In this document: positions 32,221 through 39,343 of the stretch, in pieces | How positions within the stretch are numbered: position 1 is the first letter of the stretch | Layout of the letters: every line of letters begins with the position of its first letter | NCBI GenBank assembly: GCA_003152695.1 | Contig: PMAT01000053.1 | Location: 93,806-133,148, forward strand | Source: Acidobacteriaceae bacterium | GTDB lineage: Bacteria; Acidobacteriota; Terriglobia; Terriglobales; Acidobacteriaceae | DNA length: 39,343 nucleotides | Direction: 5' to 3' | The notes under the pieces: model-generated | Database searches by the model: none | What the model was told of the DNA's origin: nothing | The model's input: only the letters and a program-made list of their open reading frames with translations | Translations under genes and position numbers: made by a program

Positions 32221-34440
32221 CTACCATGGACCTTTCTTTCCCGGTGGTGGATGTTCAACGCATTCCGGGCTGTGGGGGCGGAAGAAACAGTTAACTTCCA
32301 GCCAATCCTGATTGTTTGGTCCGGAGATCCGGTTGTGCCATTGGTCTTGGATGGCCTTGATCTGGGCGGGGTTCATTTGCCAGGACAACGGAGGATCGTT
32401 ACCTTGAAATTCAAAGGTGGCCAGACGGATGGGTACGCTCTTGTCTGACCATTGAGCCGCAAAACTTGAAACTGCTTCGCGGTCGCGAACCAACTGCCCG
32501 GTGTTCCGGACATTCAACAAGGCCGACACCGGCGCTTCGGCTTGGTAAAACCAGCCTTTGTTGCCGGCACTTGGGTTGATGGCACCGGCTGGAAACGATC
32601 GAATCTGAATAATCAGGATGTCCGGTCTTTTTTCTGGAGGAGTGGAGGACAAGGCCTCGTTCAGCCATTCCAAAAGGCTGTTAACACCGTAGTTGTCGTA
32701 GTATCCCCCATCTACAACGTGGTACTGAGGGCCGTCCGCGATGGCCCTGGCCGCGGGCGTTACAAAAGGAAACGTAGCCGCCAGCCGCACGGCGGTGACC
32801 ACCGGAATGTCGTTGTTGGGAAACAACTGGGCAAAGGTTTTTCGCTGCGGGCCTTCAATCTGGTTTTGCTGAAGGGTGCTGGTGGTGGCCAGCAGTAACG
32901 GCTCTCCGCTTTCCACCAACGTAGCATTGAAGATGACGGCCGGTCGCCATCCTTCCTGAACTCCCTGGCGCCATTCGCTCAAGTTGGCGGTGATCGGTCC
33001 GCGGCTGCGCCATCCTTCCTCCAGCGCCCATCCGCGATCGATGAGCTTGTCTTTCTCGGTTTTGAGGTAGGGCAAGAAGATGCGCGACAGGTCGGGATAG
33101 ACCATAGCCCAGGCAATGTCGTCAAGGCTGGGTTTCTCAGCCGCCTCCACGATGCTGGGAAGTTCGCTGTCTGTCGCGGTAAACCCGTAAGGCGGCGAAT
33201 CGGCGTGGTAGCGGTTGACGAAATACATGCTGCCCACCGCTCCGCCGGAAACCGAGCTGATCAATGCGATGGAATCGGCGAAGTTGACCGGCTTGTCCGG
33301 CGGACCGTTGCGCAGTTCGGTTTGAAGTCCCGTGAGCACTTGTACGGTCCAGGCCGCGGCCTGGATGCCTCCGCCTGCCGTCGCGATGACCGTCACACGT
33401 CCGCGCGGATGATCGGCGTCCGGCGCCAGCCGGGTTTGGGCAGTCAGGACCTGCGCCGGGCTTATCTCCGCGATCGTCGATGCGGGTCGTAACTCATAAA
33501 AGTGGTCCGACTTAGAGTACAAGTTACTGCCGGCAACAAACACGATTAGCAACAACAACAGCGGCACTCGATAGCGATCCAGAAAAAAGGCCGCAATAGC
33601 CAGGCTCCAGTTCAACAGAATCAACAACAGGATTACGTAAGCGATGGCCGGGACGCCGAATTGTTGGCCGAGGCGCGCATGCTTGAACCATCCCAGTATC
33701 AGGTACAGCGCGATCGTACAGAGCAACATGATGAAACTGAGCCACTGTCCGGGATACAGCAACCCGGTGCGGGGATCGAAATAGCCAGCCCGCAATCCGC
33801 CGGGCAAATCTTTGGCCCAATCGCCCAGTTGCTGGCGGGTCTCCGAGGAAACAACGTCGTGACGATAAGCCCAGGCGAGCCATCTCCGCAGGAAGGCAAA
33901 GTGCACGGGATAGCGATTCTCCGCGGGTATGTGATAACGAGGCGATAACAGCACGGTGAGCCACAAGGCGCCGTACCCTACAACATGCACGGCCACAATG
34001 TCGGCCAAAGCGGCGCCAAGCCGTACGCCGAGTGCGTTCTGGGCCTGCCCGTTGCTGAACACGGTGGCCATCAGCATCGGCAAGGTAAGCGCCTCAGTGA
34101 AGAGTAGGGCGCGATGGGTGACGACGTCCTGGGTCAGAGCTTGCTGAATCCCGAAGCGCTCTTTGCCATTCAGCAACACCACCCGGAATACCACCAGGAT
34201 GCTAAAAGCCAGGGTTGTAGTGGCAACCATGGTCCAAAGAATGTTCCAGGGGCCGAGAAGAAACAGATTGCCGAGCAACTGGCGAAGGGCGAACAAAGAC
34301 ACAATCGGCAGCACAAACAACGTGATGCCCACCAGGATGGGCACGCGCAACAGGTAAGCGTACTGTAGCTTTGCTGCCAGGGGCAGCCGTTTTGGCGGCG
34401 CATTGTTTGGGTCCGCAACAGGCGCGGTGGTTGCTGCCAT
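32221..34440 (-). CDS. Membrane-anchored patatin-like phospholipase
   Basis: From ATG 34440 (GGAGG at a good distance) the product is 739 residues. The N-terminal 300 residues hold about seven to eight membrane spans (VPILVGITLFVLPIVSLFAL, ILWTMVATTTLAFSILVVF, MLLCTIALYLILGWF, PLLLLLIVFVAG). A patatin domain follows: TAGGGIQAAAW (oxyanion glycines), SSVSGGAVGS with the nucleophile Ser398, and VVDGGYYDNYG with the catalytic Asp in the DGG motif. Patatins are serine-aspartate dyad lipid acyl hydrolases. The multi-span N-terminus is unusual for the family and would place the catalytic domain at the membrane. Substrate unknown. A gene of the same strand (TPR) lies about 195 bp upstream. Confidence 0.8.
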   Translation of the reverse strand: MAATTAPVADPNNAPPKRLPLAAKLQYAYLLRVPILVGITLFVLPIVSLFALRQLLGNLFLLGPWNILWTMVATTTLAFSILVVFRVVLLNGKERFGIQQALTQDVVTHRALLFTEALTLPMLMATVFSNGQAQNALGVRLGAALADIVAVHVVGYGALWLTVLLSPRYHIPAENRYPVHFAFLRRWLAWAYRHDVVSSETRQQLGDWAKDLPGGLRAGYFDPRTGLLYPGQWLSFIMLLCTIALYLILGWFKHARLGQQFGVPAIAYVILLLILLNWSLAIAAFFLDRYRVPLLLLLIVFVAGSNLYSKSDHFYELRPASTIAEISPAQVLTAQTRLAPDADHPRGRVTVIATAGGGIQAAAWTVQVLTGLQTELRNGPPDKPVNFADSIALISSVSGGAVGSMYFVNRYHADSPPYGFTATDSELPSIVEAAEKPSLDDIAWAMVYPDLSRIFLPYLKTEKDKLIDRGWALEEGWRSRGPITANLSEWRQGVQEGWRPAVIFNATLVESGEPLLLATTSTLQQNQIEGPQRKTFAQLFPNNDIPVVTAVRLAATFPFVTPAARAIADGPQYHVVDGGYYDNYGVNSLLEWLNEALSSTPPEKRPDILIIQIRSFPAGAINPSAGNKGWFYQAEAPVSALLNVRNTGQLVRDREAVSSFAAQWSDKSVPIRLATFEFQGNDPPLSWQMNPAQIKAIQDQWHNRISGPNNQDWLEVNCFFRPHSPECVEHPPPGKKGPW

Positions 34441-34635
34441 GGCACAACCTCCAAGCTGGCAGGCGAGAATGGGCAAATGTTCTTGTCCAGAACCGATGCA
34501 CTGGCACGAAGCCGGTACCGGCAAATCTGCATACTGTATCGAAATTCCTGGACTGGATAGAGAACGATTCCTATTCCATAAGGGCAGCGATGCGGTTTGG
34601 ACCCGGTATCACACAGTTCTACCGATGCGCCATGG

Positions 34636-35652
34636 TTACTGAGGCTCGCCCTGGGCATTTGTGCTGACGCGGGCCAGGCCGGCACGCACTTGGCTGGCTT
34701 CCGGACCGTTAGGACTCTCCCGGAGATACATTTGGTATTCCGTAGTGGCATTCTTCAGCTGATGCTTATTTTCGAAGGCGCGACCGGCAAGATAATGAGC
34801 CACGGCATAGCCCTCATGCGAAACGTGGTGGACCGTGAGAGCACTGTGCAGCGCTCCGTCGTAATCGCCGGTCCTTAACTGCGCAATCGCGAGCAGGATC
34901 AGCGACGCGGGGGCTTGCGGCTCGACCGTGAGTGCCTTCTGCAATAACTCTTTCGCGGCACCGTACTGCTCATCGCTGAGTAAGAGCCGCGAGTAATTGC
35001 GGTCAGCATCGGGGTTCTTATCGTTCAATTGCACTGCGTGCGCAAAGGCAGCGCGCGCTTCGCCCGTTTGTCCGAGATTCATGAGGGCGACCCCCAAATT
35101 GTCATAGGCGGCGTCGTATTCCGGATAGGTGACAGTTGCCTTCTGGAACAGATCAGCCGCCTTCTTGTAGTCCTTTTCTTGAAAAGCCTCTAATCCTTTC
35201 TCAAACGACTTGCGAGCGGCCGAGGGGATCTTCAGTTGCGATGCCGAGGTGATGGCCACATTGCCCGGTTTGGAGTTCGGGTCAGGATCGGAAGTGGCAT
35301 GCACCTGCACATATACCGGCCTGAAATGGTCCTGCTGGGTAATCTGCACTTCGTCGGAAACGGCCTCCTCAATGCCCATTCCGGAGACCTTCACTTGAAA
35401 ATCGCCGGACCCCGTGATGTGAAAATGCGCCTCTCCTAAATCGTTGGTAAAAGTCTCCATTGCCGATACACCGGAGGAGTCCATCAAGTCGACTCGCAAC
35501 AGTTGGGGTGCAGGCCGTCCATTGGGGTAAGTGACGTGAACTTGGATCTCAACCTGGTTGAGTTGCGACTCCGACCCGCGTTGGGCGAATGCGATCGAGG
35601 CGACCAACAACGAAAACAATAGAACGAGGAGCGCTGATTTCGACCGGAACAT
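34636..35652 (-). CDS. Exported TPR-repeat protein with a carboxypeptidase-regulatory-like N-terminal domain
   Basis: The 338-residue product has a signal peptide (LLVLLFSLLVASIAFAQR) and a beta-sandwich N-terminal module (VEIQVHVTYPNGRPAPQLLRV). About five TPR motifs follow from residue about 145 (FEKGLEAFQEKDYKKAADLF, YDAAYDNLGVALMNLGQ, RNYSRLLLSDEQYGAAKELL, LILLAIAQLRTGDYDGALHS, HYLAGRAFENKHQLKNATTE). The combination is common among Acidobacteria envelope proteins. TPRs are protein-protein interaction repeats. ATG 35652 has GGAGG upstream. Interaction partner unknown. Confidence 0.75.
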   Translation of the reverse strand: MFRSKSALLVLLFSLLVASIAFAQRGSESQLNQVEIQVHVTYPNGRPAPQLLRVDLMDSSGVSAMETFTNDLGEAHFHITGSGDFQVKVSGMGIEEAVSDEVQITQQDHFRPVYVQVHATSDPDPNSKPGNVAITSASQLKIPSAARKSFEKGLEAFQEKDYKKAADLFQKATVTYPEYDAAYDNLGVALMNLGQTGEARAAFAHAVQLNDKNPDADRNYSRLLLSDEQYGAAKELLQKALTVEPQAPASLILLAIAQLRTGDYDGALHSALTVHHVSHEGYAVAHYLAGRAFENKHQLKNATTEYQMYLRESPNGPEASQVRAGLARVSTNAQGEPQ

Positions 35653-35824
35653 ACTGCCTCCGGAGCTCGTGGTAATTGGGATGCATTCTATCGCAATTCA
35701 CAGCGGGACAATGTCAACGTTTTGTAGAGAACTAAGTTGCGGTCAGCGCCAAACAGATACGCCTAGCCGGGAAGGAAAAAGGCGGAGGCCCGTTCCCGAC
35801 CTCCGCCGAGGATTGAGGTTTTGC

Positions 35825-36694
35825 CTAGGGGTTCGTATGCAAATAGAAGTAATTTCCCCCCTTCCCAGTTTCCAGCTTGTAATCGGAGGGAATCTGGAAC
35901 AGGGAGGCATCGGGCTCGCCGCGGCTGACATTGGTGACCTTGCTCGTCATAGTACCCATCATCGGGTCTTTGTGGGTGGTCATCAGCGGAATCTGCAAGT
36001 CGGTAGAGAACCAACGTTCGGTGACCACCTCGATGGGCTTCGCGTTGCCGATCTGGCCGGCAGCAATGGTGCGGATCACGCGCGTGCCCACCGCGGACAG
36101 CCCCAGGATAGTCTTGGTGCCCAACTGCTCGGTGCTGACGTTCTCTTCGTTGGCCTTCGAGGAGACCCAGGACGGTGCCTCGCCGCCCGACGCTTCGCCC
36201 TCGGAGACCCTTGCCCGCATGGGGGGAGGGAACGGCATCTGATGTGCCGTCTTATTCTGTGGATTGAGCATATAGCGATTGCCGGAAACCGGATCGGTGA
36301 TCGCGATCATGGTGCCTTTAGCGGCGCCGGTGGTGGGAGTGTTTAGCTCGAATCCGATTTCGCGGCGGACGCGGCCTTGCGAATCGCGATAAATCGTGGT
36401 CTGATTTTCCGTGTGGATGGTGTTGCCGTCCCCTAACGTAGTATCGCGCGTCATGGTTACATTCGCGGTCATCGGTGCGCCCTTGACTACCCTACCGTCG
36501 GCCATTTCCTCGTGCACAAATCCACCTGCGAAACCGGGCCCTACTTGCATGGTTACCATTCCCCCAACCGGCGGCGGAGGTGGAGGCAAGGGTTCTTCTT
36601 GGGCTGCCGCCAGCACGGAGAGTCCGGTGAGCAGCCACCCAATCAGCAGGCCCATGGAAAGGGCGTGAGCTTGTACAGCTTTCTTGAGATTCAT
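35825..36694 (-). CDS. Secreted protein of unknown function downstream of a sigma/anti-sigma pair
   Basis: The 289-residue product has a signal peptide (LLIGWLLTGLSVLAAAQ) and a proline run (PLPPPPPPVG). A beta-rich domain follows, with GDGNTIHTENQTTIYRDSQGR near the middle and TSKVTNVSRGEPDASLFQIP near the end. No known family is recognised, but its place 42 bp after the anti-sigma gene suggests it is a target or sensor of the same system. Start ATG 36694 has a weak GGGGAT. Beyond that, no function can be read from sequence. Confidence 0.7.
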   Translation of the reverse strand: MNLKKAVQAHALSMGLLIGWLLTGLSVLAAAQEEPLPPPPPPVGGMVTMQVGPGFAGGFVHEEMADGRVVKGAPMTANVTMTRDTTLGDGNTIHTENQTTIYRDSQGRVRREIGFELNTPTTGAAKGTMIAITDPVSGNRYMLNPQNKTAHQMPFPPPMRARVSEGEASGGEAPSWVSSKANEENVSTEQLGTKTILGLSAVGTRVIRTIAAGQIGNAKPIEVVTERWFSTDLQIPLMTTHKDPMMGTMTSKVTNVSRGEPDASLFQIPSDYKLETGKGGNYFYLHTNP

Positions 36695-36736
36695 AGCATC
36701 ATCCCCATTCTTGAATTCATGGCTACGGTTGTAACT

Positions 36737-37483
36737 TCAATTCACGATCCGCACGGCCCGCACCACACCGTCGAGCCCCACTATCACGTCAGCCATCTGC
36801 GGCTGCGCATTGTTTTGTGCAGGCAACTCCATGCGCACCACCTGGGCATCGCCGGAGCAACTGAGTGGGTCGCAGAGCATCAGGGCAATGTAGTCAGCGT
36901 CCGCGCTGGTCTGTGATGGCTCAGTCATATCTGGACTCGGCTTGCTCGCAGATGGAACGCGCCGGGTTGGAGACCGACGAACGTTGCTTCGCGACCCCGC
37001 GGGTAGCTGTGGATGCGGCTGGGACTCGAACGTGTCGGCAACGACGGTTGGCGCACTGACGCTTGGCTGTGCCACTTGGCTCTTCACCGGCACATTTATA
37101 GAGCGCTGCTCCAAAAGCCGCACCCCCAGGAAAAGTGCTACCACGATGGCTGCCCCGATGGCCACATACGCCCCGACTTCGAAGAACCGGCTCAGTCGCA
37201 TGGCGATTGGAGTGACTTGGTAAGCCATTTCTGGCTGCACGGGCTGGGAGTTGCCTTGCCGGAATGCCCGGAGCAGCGCCCGTTCCACATCGGGGCCAGC
37301 CGCGCAGGCGGCGGTTCGCGCTTGCAAGGTCTGCATCGTAGCCGCGAGCATTCGCTGCTGTTGCAACCAGGCTGCGCACTTCTGGCACCCGCCCGCATGG
37401 TCCAGGATCTGCAGGTCCCGCGCCTGCGATCGTTCCCACAAAGTCAGAGCGGTAGCACGATGTTCGAATTCACGGCATGTCAT
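36737..37483 (-). CDS. Anti-sigma factor with a zinc-finger-like N-terminus
   Basis: From ATG 37483 the product has 248 residues. The N-terminal HXXXCXXC-like segment (DHAGGCQKCAAWLQQQ) in a helical domain is typical of zf-HC2 anti-sigma factors. A single membrane span follows (AYVAIGAAIVVALFLGVRLL), then an extracytoplasmic Pro/Ser-rich region. The last part (VVRMELPAQNNAQ and MADVIVGLDGVVRAVRIV) is a short soluble domain. The ATG overlaps the sigma gene's stop by four bases, so the two are translationally coupled. It probably holds the sigma factor at the membrane until a signal releases it. Confidence 0.75.
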   Translation of the reverse strand: MTCREFEHRATALTLWERSQARDLQILDHAGGCQKCAAWLQQQRMLAATMQTLQARTAACAAGPDVERALLRAFRQGNSQPVQPEMAYQVTPIAMRLSRFFEVGAYVAIGAAIVVALFLGVRLLEQRSINVPVKSQVAQPSVSAPTVVADTFESQPHPQLPAGSRSNVRRSPTRRVPSASKPSPDMTEPSQTSADADYIALMLCDPLSCSGDAQVVRMELPAQNNAQPQMADVIVGLDGVVRAVRIVN

Positions 37484-38088
37484 GACACGCACCTCGCCGT
37501 AACGCTCGATATCCCGGGCGCACCCGCTGCCGAGTGTTGCAGCTTCCGGCTGAGCATGTCGTGCGCCCGGTGCAGCCGCGAACGGATGGTGCCAAGCGCG
37601 CACCCGAGGGCCTCCGCCGCATCTGCATAAGTCAACTCCTGGAGATCGCAGAGCACCACCGCCTCGCGATAATGTTCCGGCAGAGAAAGCACAGCCTTCC
37701 ACACCGCGGTCGAAGTCTGTTGCCGGGCGATTCCGTCACCGGGATCGCTATTGACGGTCAAAGACTGCGCCTCGTCATCCAGCGGGCTGCTCAACCCCGT
37801 CTCCGAATAATTACGCTCCAGCGCCCGCCGCACGTAGTTGCGGGCCACCCCGAACAGGTAAGCTCCCAGCGCGGCGCGGGACGGATCGAAATCGCGGCCC
37901 CGCTGGATCAGGAACATAAAAACATCCTGGGTTACCTCTTCGGCGATCAGCCACGAGCCGCTCATGTGCAAGGCGAAGCGAAAGATGGGACCCTGCCGCC
38001 GGCGGTAGAGGGCAGTGAAGGCATCTTCGTTTCCGGCCAGCGCTTGCGCAAGCAGCTGTTCGTCGGTCAGGTCGGTCAACAACTCCAC
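37480..38088 (-). CDS. ECF-type sigma-70 family RNA polymerase sigma factor
   Basis: The 202-residue product has sigma region 2 (NEDAFTALYRRRQGPIFRFA, EEVTQDVFMFLIQRG) and region 4 (SLPEHYREAVVLCDLQELTY and AEALGCALGTIRSRLHRA). The missing region 3 and short length define an ECF sigma factor. It likely directs its own operon and others in response to an envelope signal passed by the anti-sigma gene immediately downstream. The start is GTG 38088; TTG codons at 38082 or 38079 with GAGGTGGAG just upstream are alternatives. Two genes after it encode a membrane anti-sigma and a secreted protein. Confidence 0.85.
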   Translation of the reverse strand: MELLTDLTDEQLLAQALAGNEDAFTALYRRRQGPIFRFALHMSGSWLIAEEVTQDVFMFLIQRGRDFDPSRAALGAYLFGVARNYVRRALERNYSETGLSSPLDDEAQSLTVNSDPGDGIARQQTSTAVWKAVLSLPEHYREAVVLCDLQELTYADAAEALGCALGTIRSRLHRAHDMLSRKLQHSAAGAPGISSVTARCVS

Positions 38089-38288
38089 CTCGAGGGGTGA
38101 ACCCGATCTCGTTTCCGTCAGTATTTCCCCTGGCCGAAACGGAAAGTTCCGAAAAGTTAGGATTCTTTATCGTATGCCCTGGCGGGCTTACCAATATAGA
38201 AACACCGTGGAGAGGAAAAAGGCGCTATCAATCATCGGTCTCCCTCGATGCGACGACTCTTCCGCACCGCGGAAGTGAAGCGAGATCC

Positions 38289-38579
38289 TCAGCTAATCAG
38301 CTCCGCTCGCGTCACATCCAGAGGATGATCGATCAATGGCGCCACGCGTTCGATGAATCGCACCGTATGCGGCAAGCTGGCGTGATAATCGAATGCCTCT
38401 TCGTTTGTCCAGCGGGAGTGAATATAGAACAGTCCCGGATCTCGGATCGAGCGGAAGGCGTGAATGCTCAGGCAGCCGGGTTCCTCGCGGGTGGGACGTA
38501 CCACAGCATCCAACGCCACCGCGACAGCACCCTCATTGCCCGCGAGCGCGTGAAAGCGGGCGAATATGAATAACTCCAA
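38289..38579 (-). CDS. Antibiotic biosynthesis monooxygenase (ABM) domain protein
   Basis: From TTG 38579 (GGAGG six bases upstream; an ATG at 38600 lies before that ribosome site) the product has 96 residues. The dimeric alpha/beta-barrel pattern is LFIFARFHALAGNEGAVAVA, EEPGCLSIHAFRSIRDPGLFYIHSRW and NEEAFDYHASLPHTVRFIE. ABM-domain enzymes include quinol monooxygenases and small dehalogenase-like proteins; the substrate is not predictable here. A single-domain protein, probably a homodimer, lying about 45 bp before the transglutaminase-like gene's stop in the same direction. Confidence 0.75.
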   Translation of the reverse strand: MELFIFARFHALAGNEGAVAVALDAVVRPTREEPGCLSIHAFRSIRDPGLFYIHSRWTNEEAFDYHASLPHTVRFIERVAPLIDHPLDVTRAELIS

Positions 38580-38623
38580 GGACCGCCTCCAGACAATCAT
38601 CCAACTCCGTCGTTGCTACAAAG

Positions 38624-39343
38624 TTACTTCCCCGATGAAGCCGCCGCGGTTTGCGACCCGGACGCCTTTCGCTCGCCGGCCTTCAGTTCTTCAAAGCTGA
38701 ACTGCTTGCCCACAGCCTCATACGGCTTGCCGTCAACCTCGACGTAAGGATAGACGAAATAATTCAACGGTGGGCCGTCCTGCTTGGGCGAAAGGGTTAT
38801 GTCGCGGCCGCTGGAGAACCGGACCCGGTTGGCGTCGAGGCTACCGAAGAAATAGTCCTTTTTCTCTTTGGCTTTCCATGCCTCGGAGATATCAACCGGA
38901 ATCCAGCCGATCTTGGAGGCGTAGAACTCCGCCCAGCAGTGATAGCCGGCAATGTCTCCTTTGTCCTTGTTCTCAGGCAGAGGAAACCCGATGTCGAACT
39001 TCGCAGGAATGCCTTCGGCGCGCAGCATCCCGATGAACGGCGAATGGAAATCGGTGCAATTGCCGTGCTTGGCATCGCAGGCCCACAGGGCATCTCCGCG
39101 GCCCCAACCGGTTCCGGTCTTGTCGTAGCGCATGGTCGTGAACAGGTAGTCGTAGACCGCTTTGGCTTTGGCGACGGTCCCAACCTGGTTGGCAGCCACC
39201 TCTTGGGCCAGGGTCTTCATCTTGCCATCGATGGGGATAAGCTTGTCAGGCTCGACAAATCGGGTCATCGACGCTGGCACGACACCGGGCTTGCTGTCCT
39301 TGCGCTCGAGTTGCGCAAGGTCGCCGAGCGAGTACTCGCGGCG
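38624..39343 (-). CDS. Transglutaminase-like domain protein, 5' part outside the window
   Basis: The frame ends at 38624 and remains open to the window edge through coding-like sequence (REYSLGDLAQLERKDSK), so the start lies beyond. The visible part holds a transglutaminase-like core: KHGNCTDFHSPFIGMLRAEG (nucleophile Cys), GYHCWAEFY (His) and WIPVDISEAWK (Asp). This is the Cys-His-Asp triad in the order expected. Bacterial members are proteases or peptidase-like enzymes rather than cross-linkers. The C-terminus is a short lysine-rich tail. It lies upstream of the ABM gene on the same strand. Confidence 0.8.
   Translation of the reverse strand, partial: RREYSLGDLAQLERKDSKPGVVPASMTRFVEPDKLIPIDGKMKTLAQEVAANQVGTVAKAKAVYDYLFTTMRYDKTGTGWGRGDALWACDAKHGNCTDFHSPFIGMLRAEGIPAKFDIGFPLPENKDKGDIAGYHCWAEFYASKIGWIPVDISEAWKAKEKKDYFFGSLDANRVRFSSGRDITLSPKQDGPPLNYFVYPYVEVDGKPYEAVGKQFSFEELKAGERKASGSQTAAASSGK

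Overview
The window looks like chromosomal DNA of a soil Acidobacteriota-type bacterium. This is inferred from gene style: a GcdH-type acyl-CoA dehydrogenase, many secreted PEGA, carboxypeptidase-regulatory-like and TPR proteins, a TonB-box protein, dispersed short CTAGCCCCTAAC repeats, and an 8/4-type tRNA of a kind described from Acidobacteria. No rRNA or marker gene fixes the taxonomy.

Left flank, 1-15.1 kb. It holds the first codons of an unknown gene, a repeat-rich spacer with a scrap of a gcdH 3' end, gcdH, a 59-residue zinc-ribbon protein, and a short accessory patch (about 2.7-6.3 kb). That patch contains a small KGG-like protein, a ClpP-like serine protease, a tRNA-like gene with an 8-bp acceptor stem, 4-bp T-stem and long variable arm (allo-tRNA candidate), a hairpin-rich spacer and an IS1-like DDE transposase. 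After it come core genes: a TonB C-terminal protein with a degenerate E1-alpha-like protein, tlyA-nadK, a CAP-domain protein with a membrane partner, rmuC, and a PlsC-type acyltransferase.

Middle, 15.1-29.0 kb. A complete integrative element of about 13.85 kb sits in the 3' half of tRNA-Glu(TTC). Its ends are perfect 47-bp direct repeats (attL 15144-15190, attR 28990-29036). Just inside each end is a pair of GTACGTCA(T/A) sites with the same 11-bp pitch, likely integrase arm sites. The right part is a recombination and replication module on the minus strand: tyrosine integrase, AlpA/Xis-like protein, a small unknown protein, a NrS-1-like PrimPol fused to an NTPase, and a DUF5681-like protein. 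This layout resembles phage satellites, but no capsid or packaging gene is recognised. The left part is cargo: an unknown 367-residue protein, a HEPN-like protein with an RHEIIH motif, an Mrr-type restriction endonuclease, the tail of a decayed DNA methyltransferase, and a plus-strand run of cell-envelope genes. That run ends with a predicted secreted proteasome-fold Ntn hydrolase whose signal-peptide cleavage would expose the catalytic threonine.

Right flank, 29.0-39.3 kb. A degraded third copy of the tRNA-Glu 3' end at about 30.05 kb suggests an older insertion scar. Ordinary chromosomal genes follow: a secreted kelch/galactose-oxidase-like protein, a membrane-anchored patatin-like phospholipase, a TPR protein, an ECF sigma/anti-sigma/secreted-protein operon, an ABM-domain protein, and the start-truncated end of a transglutaminase-like protein.
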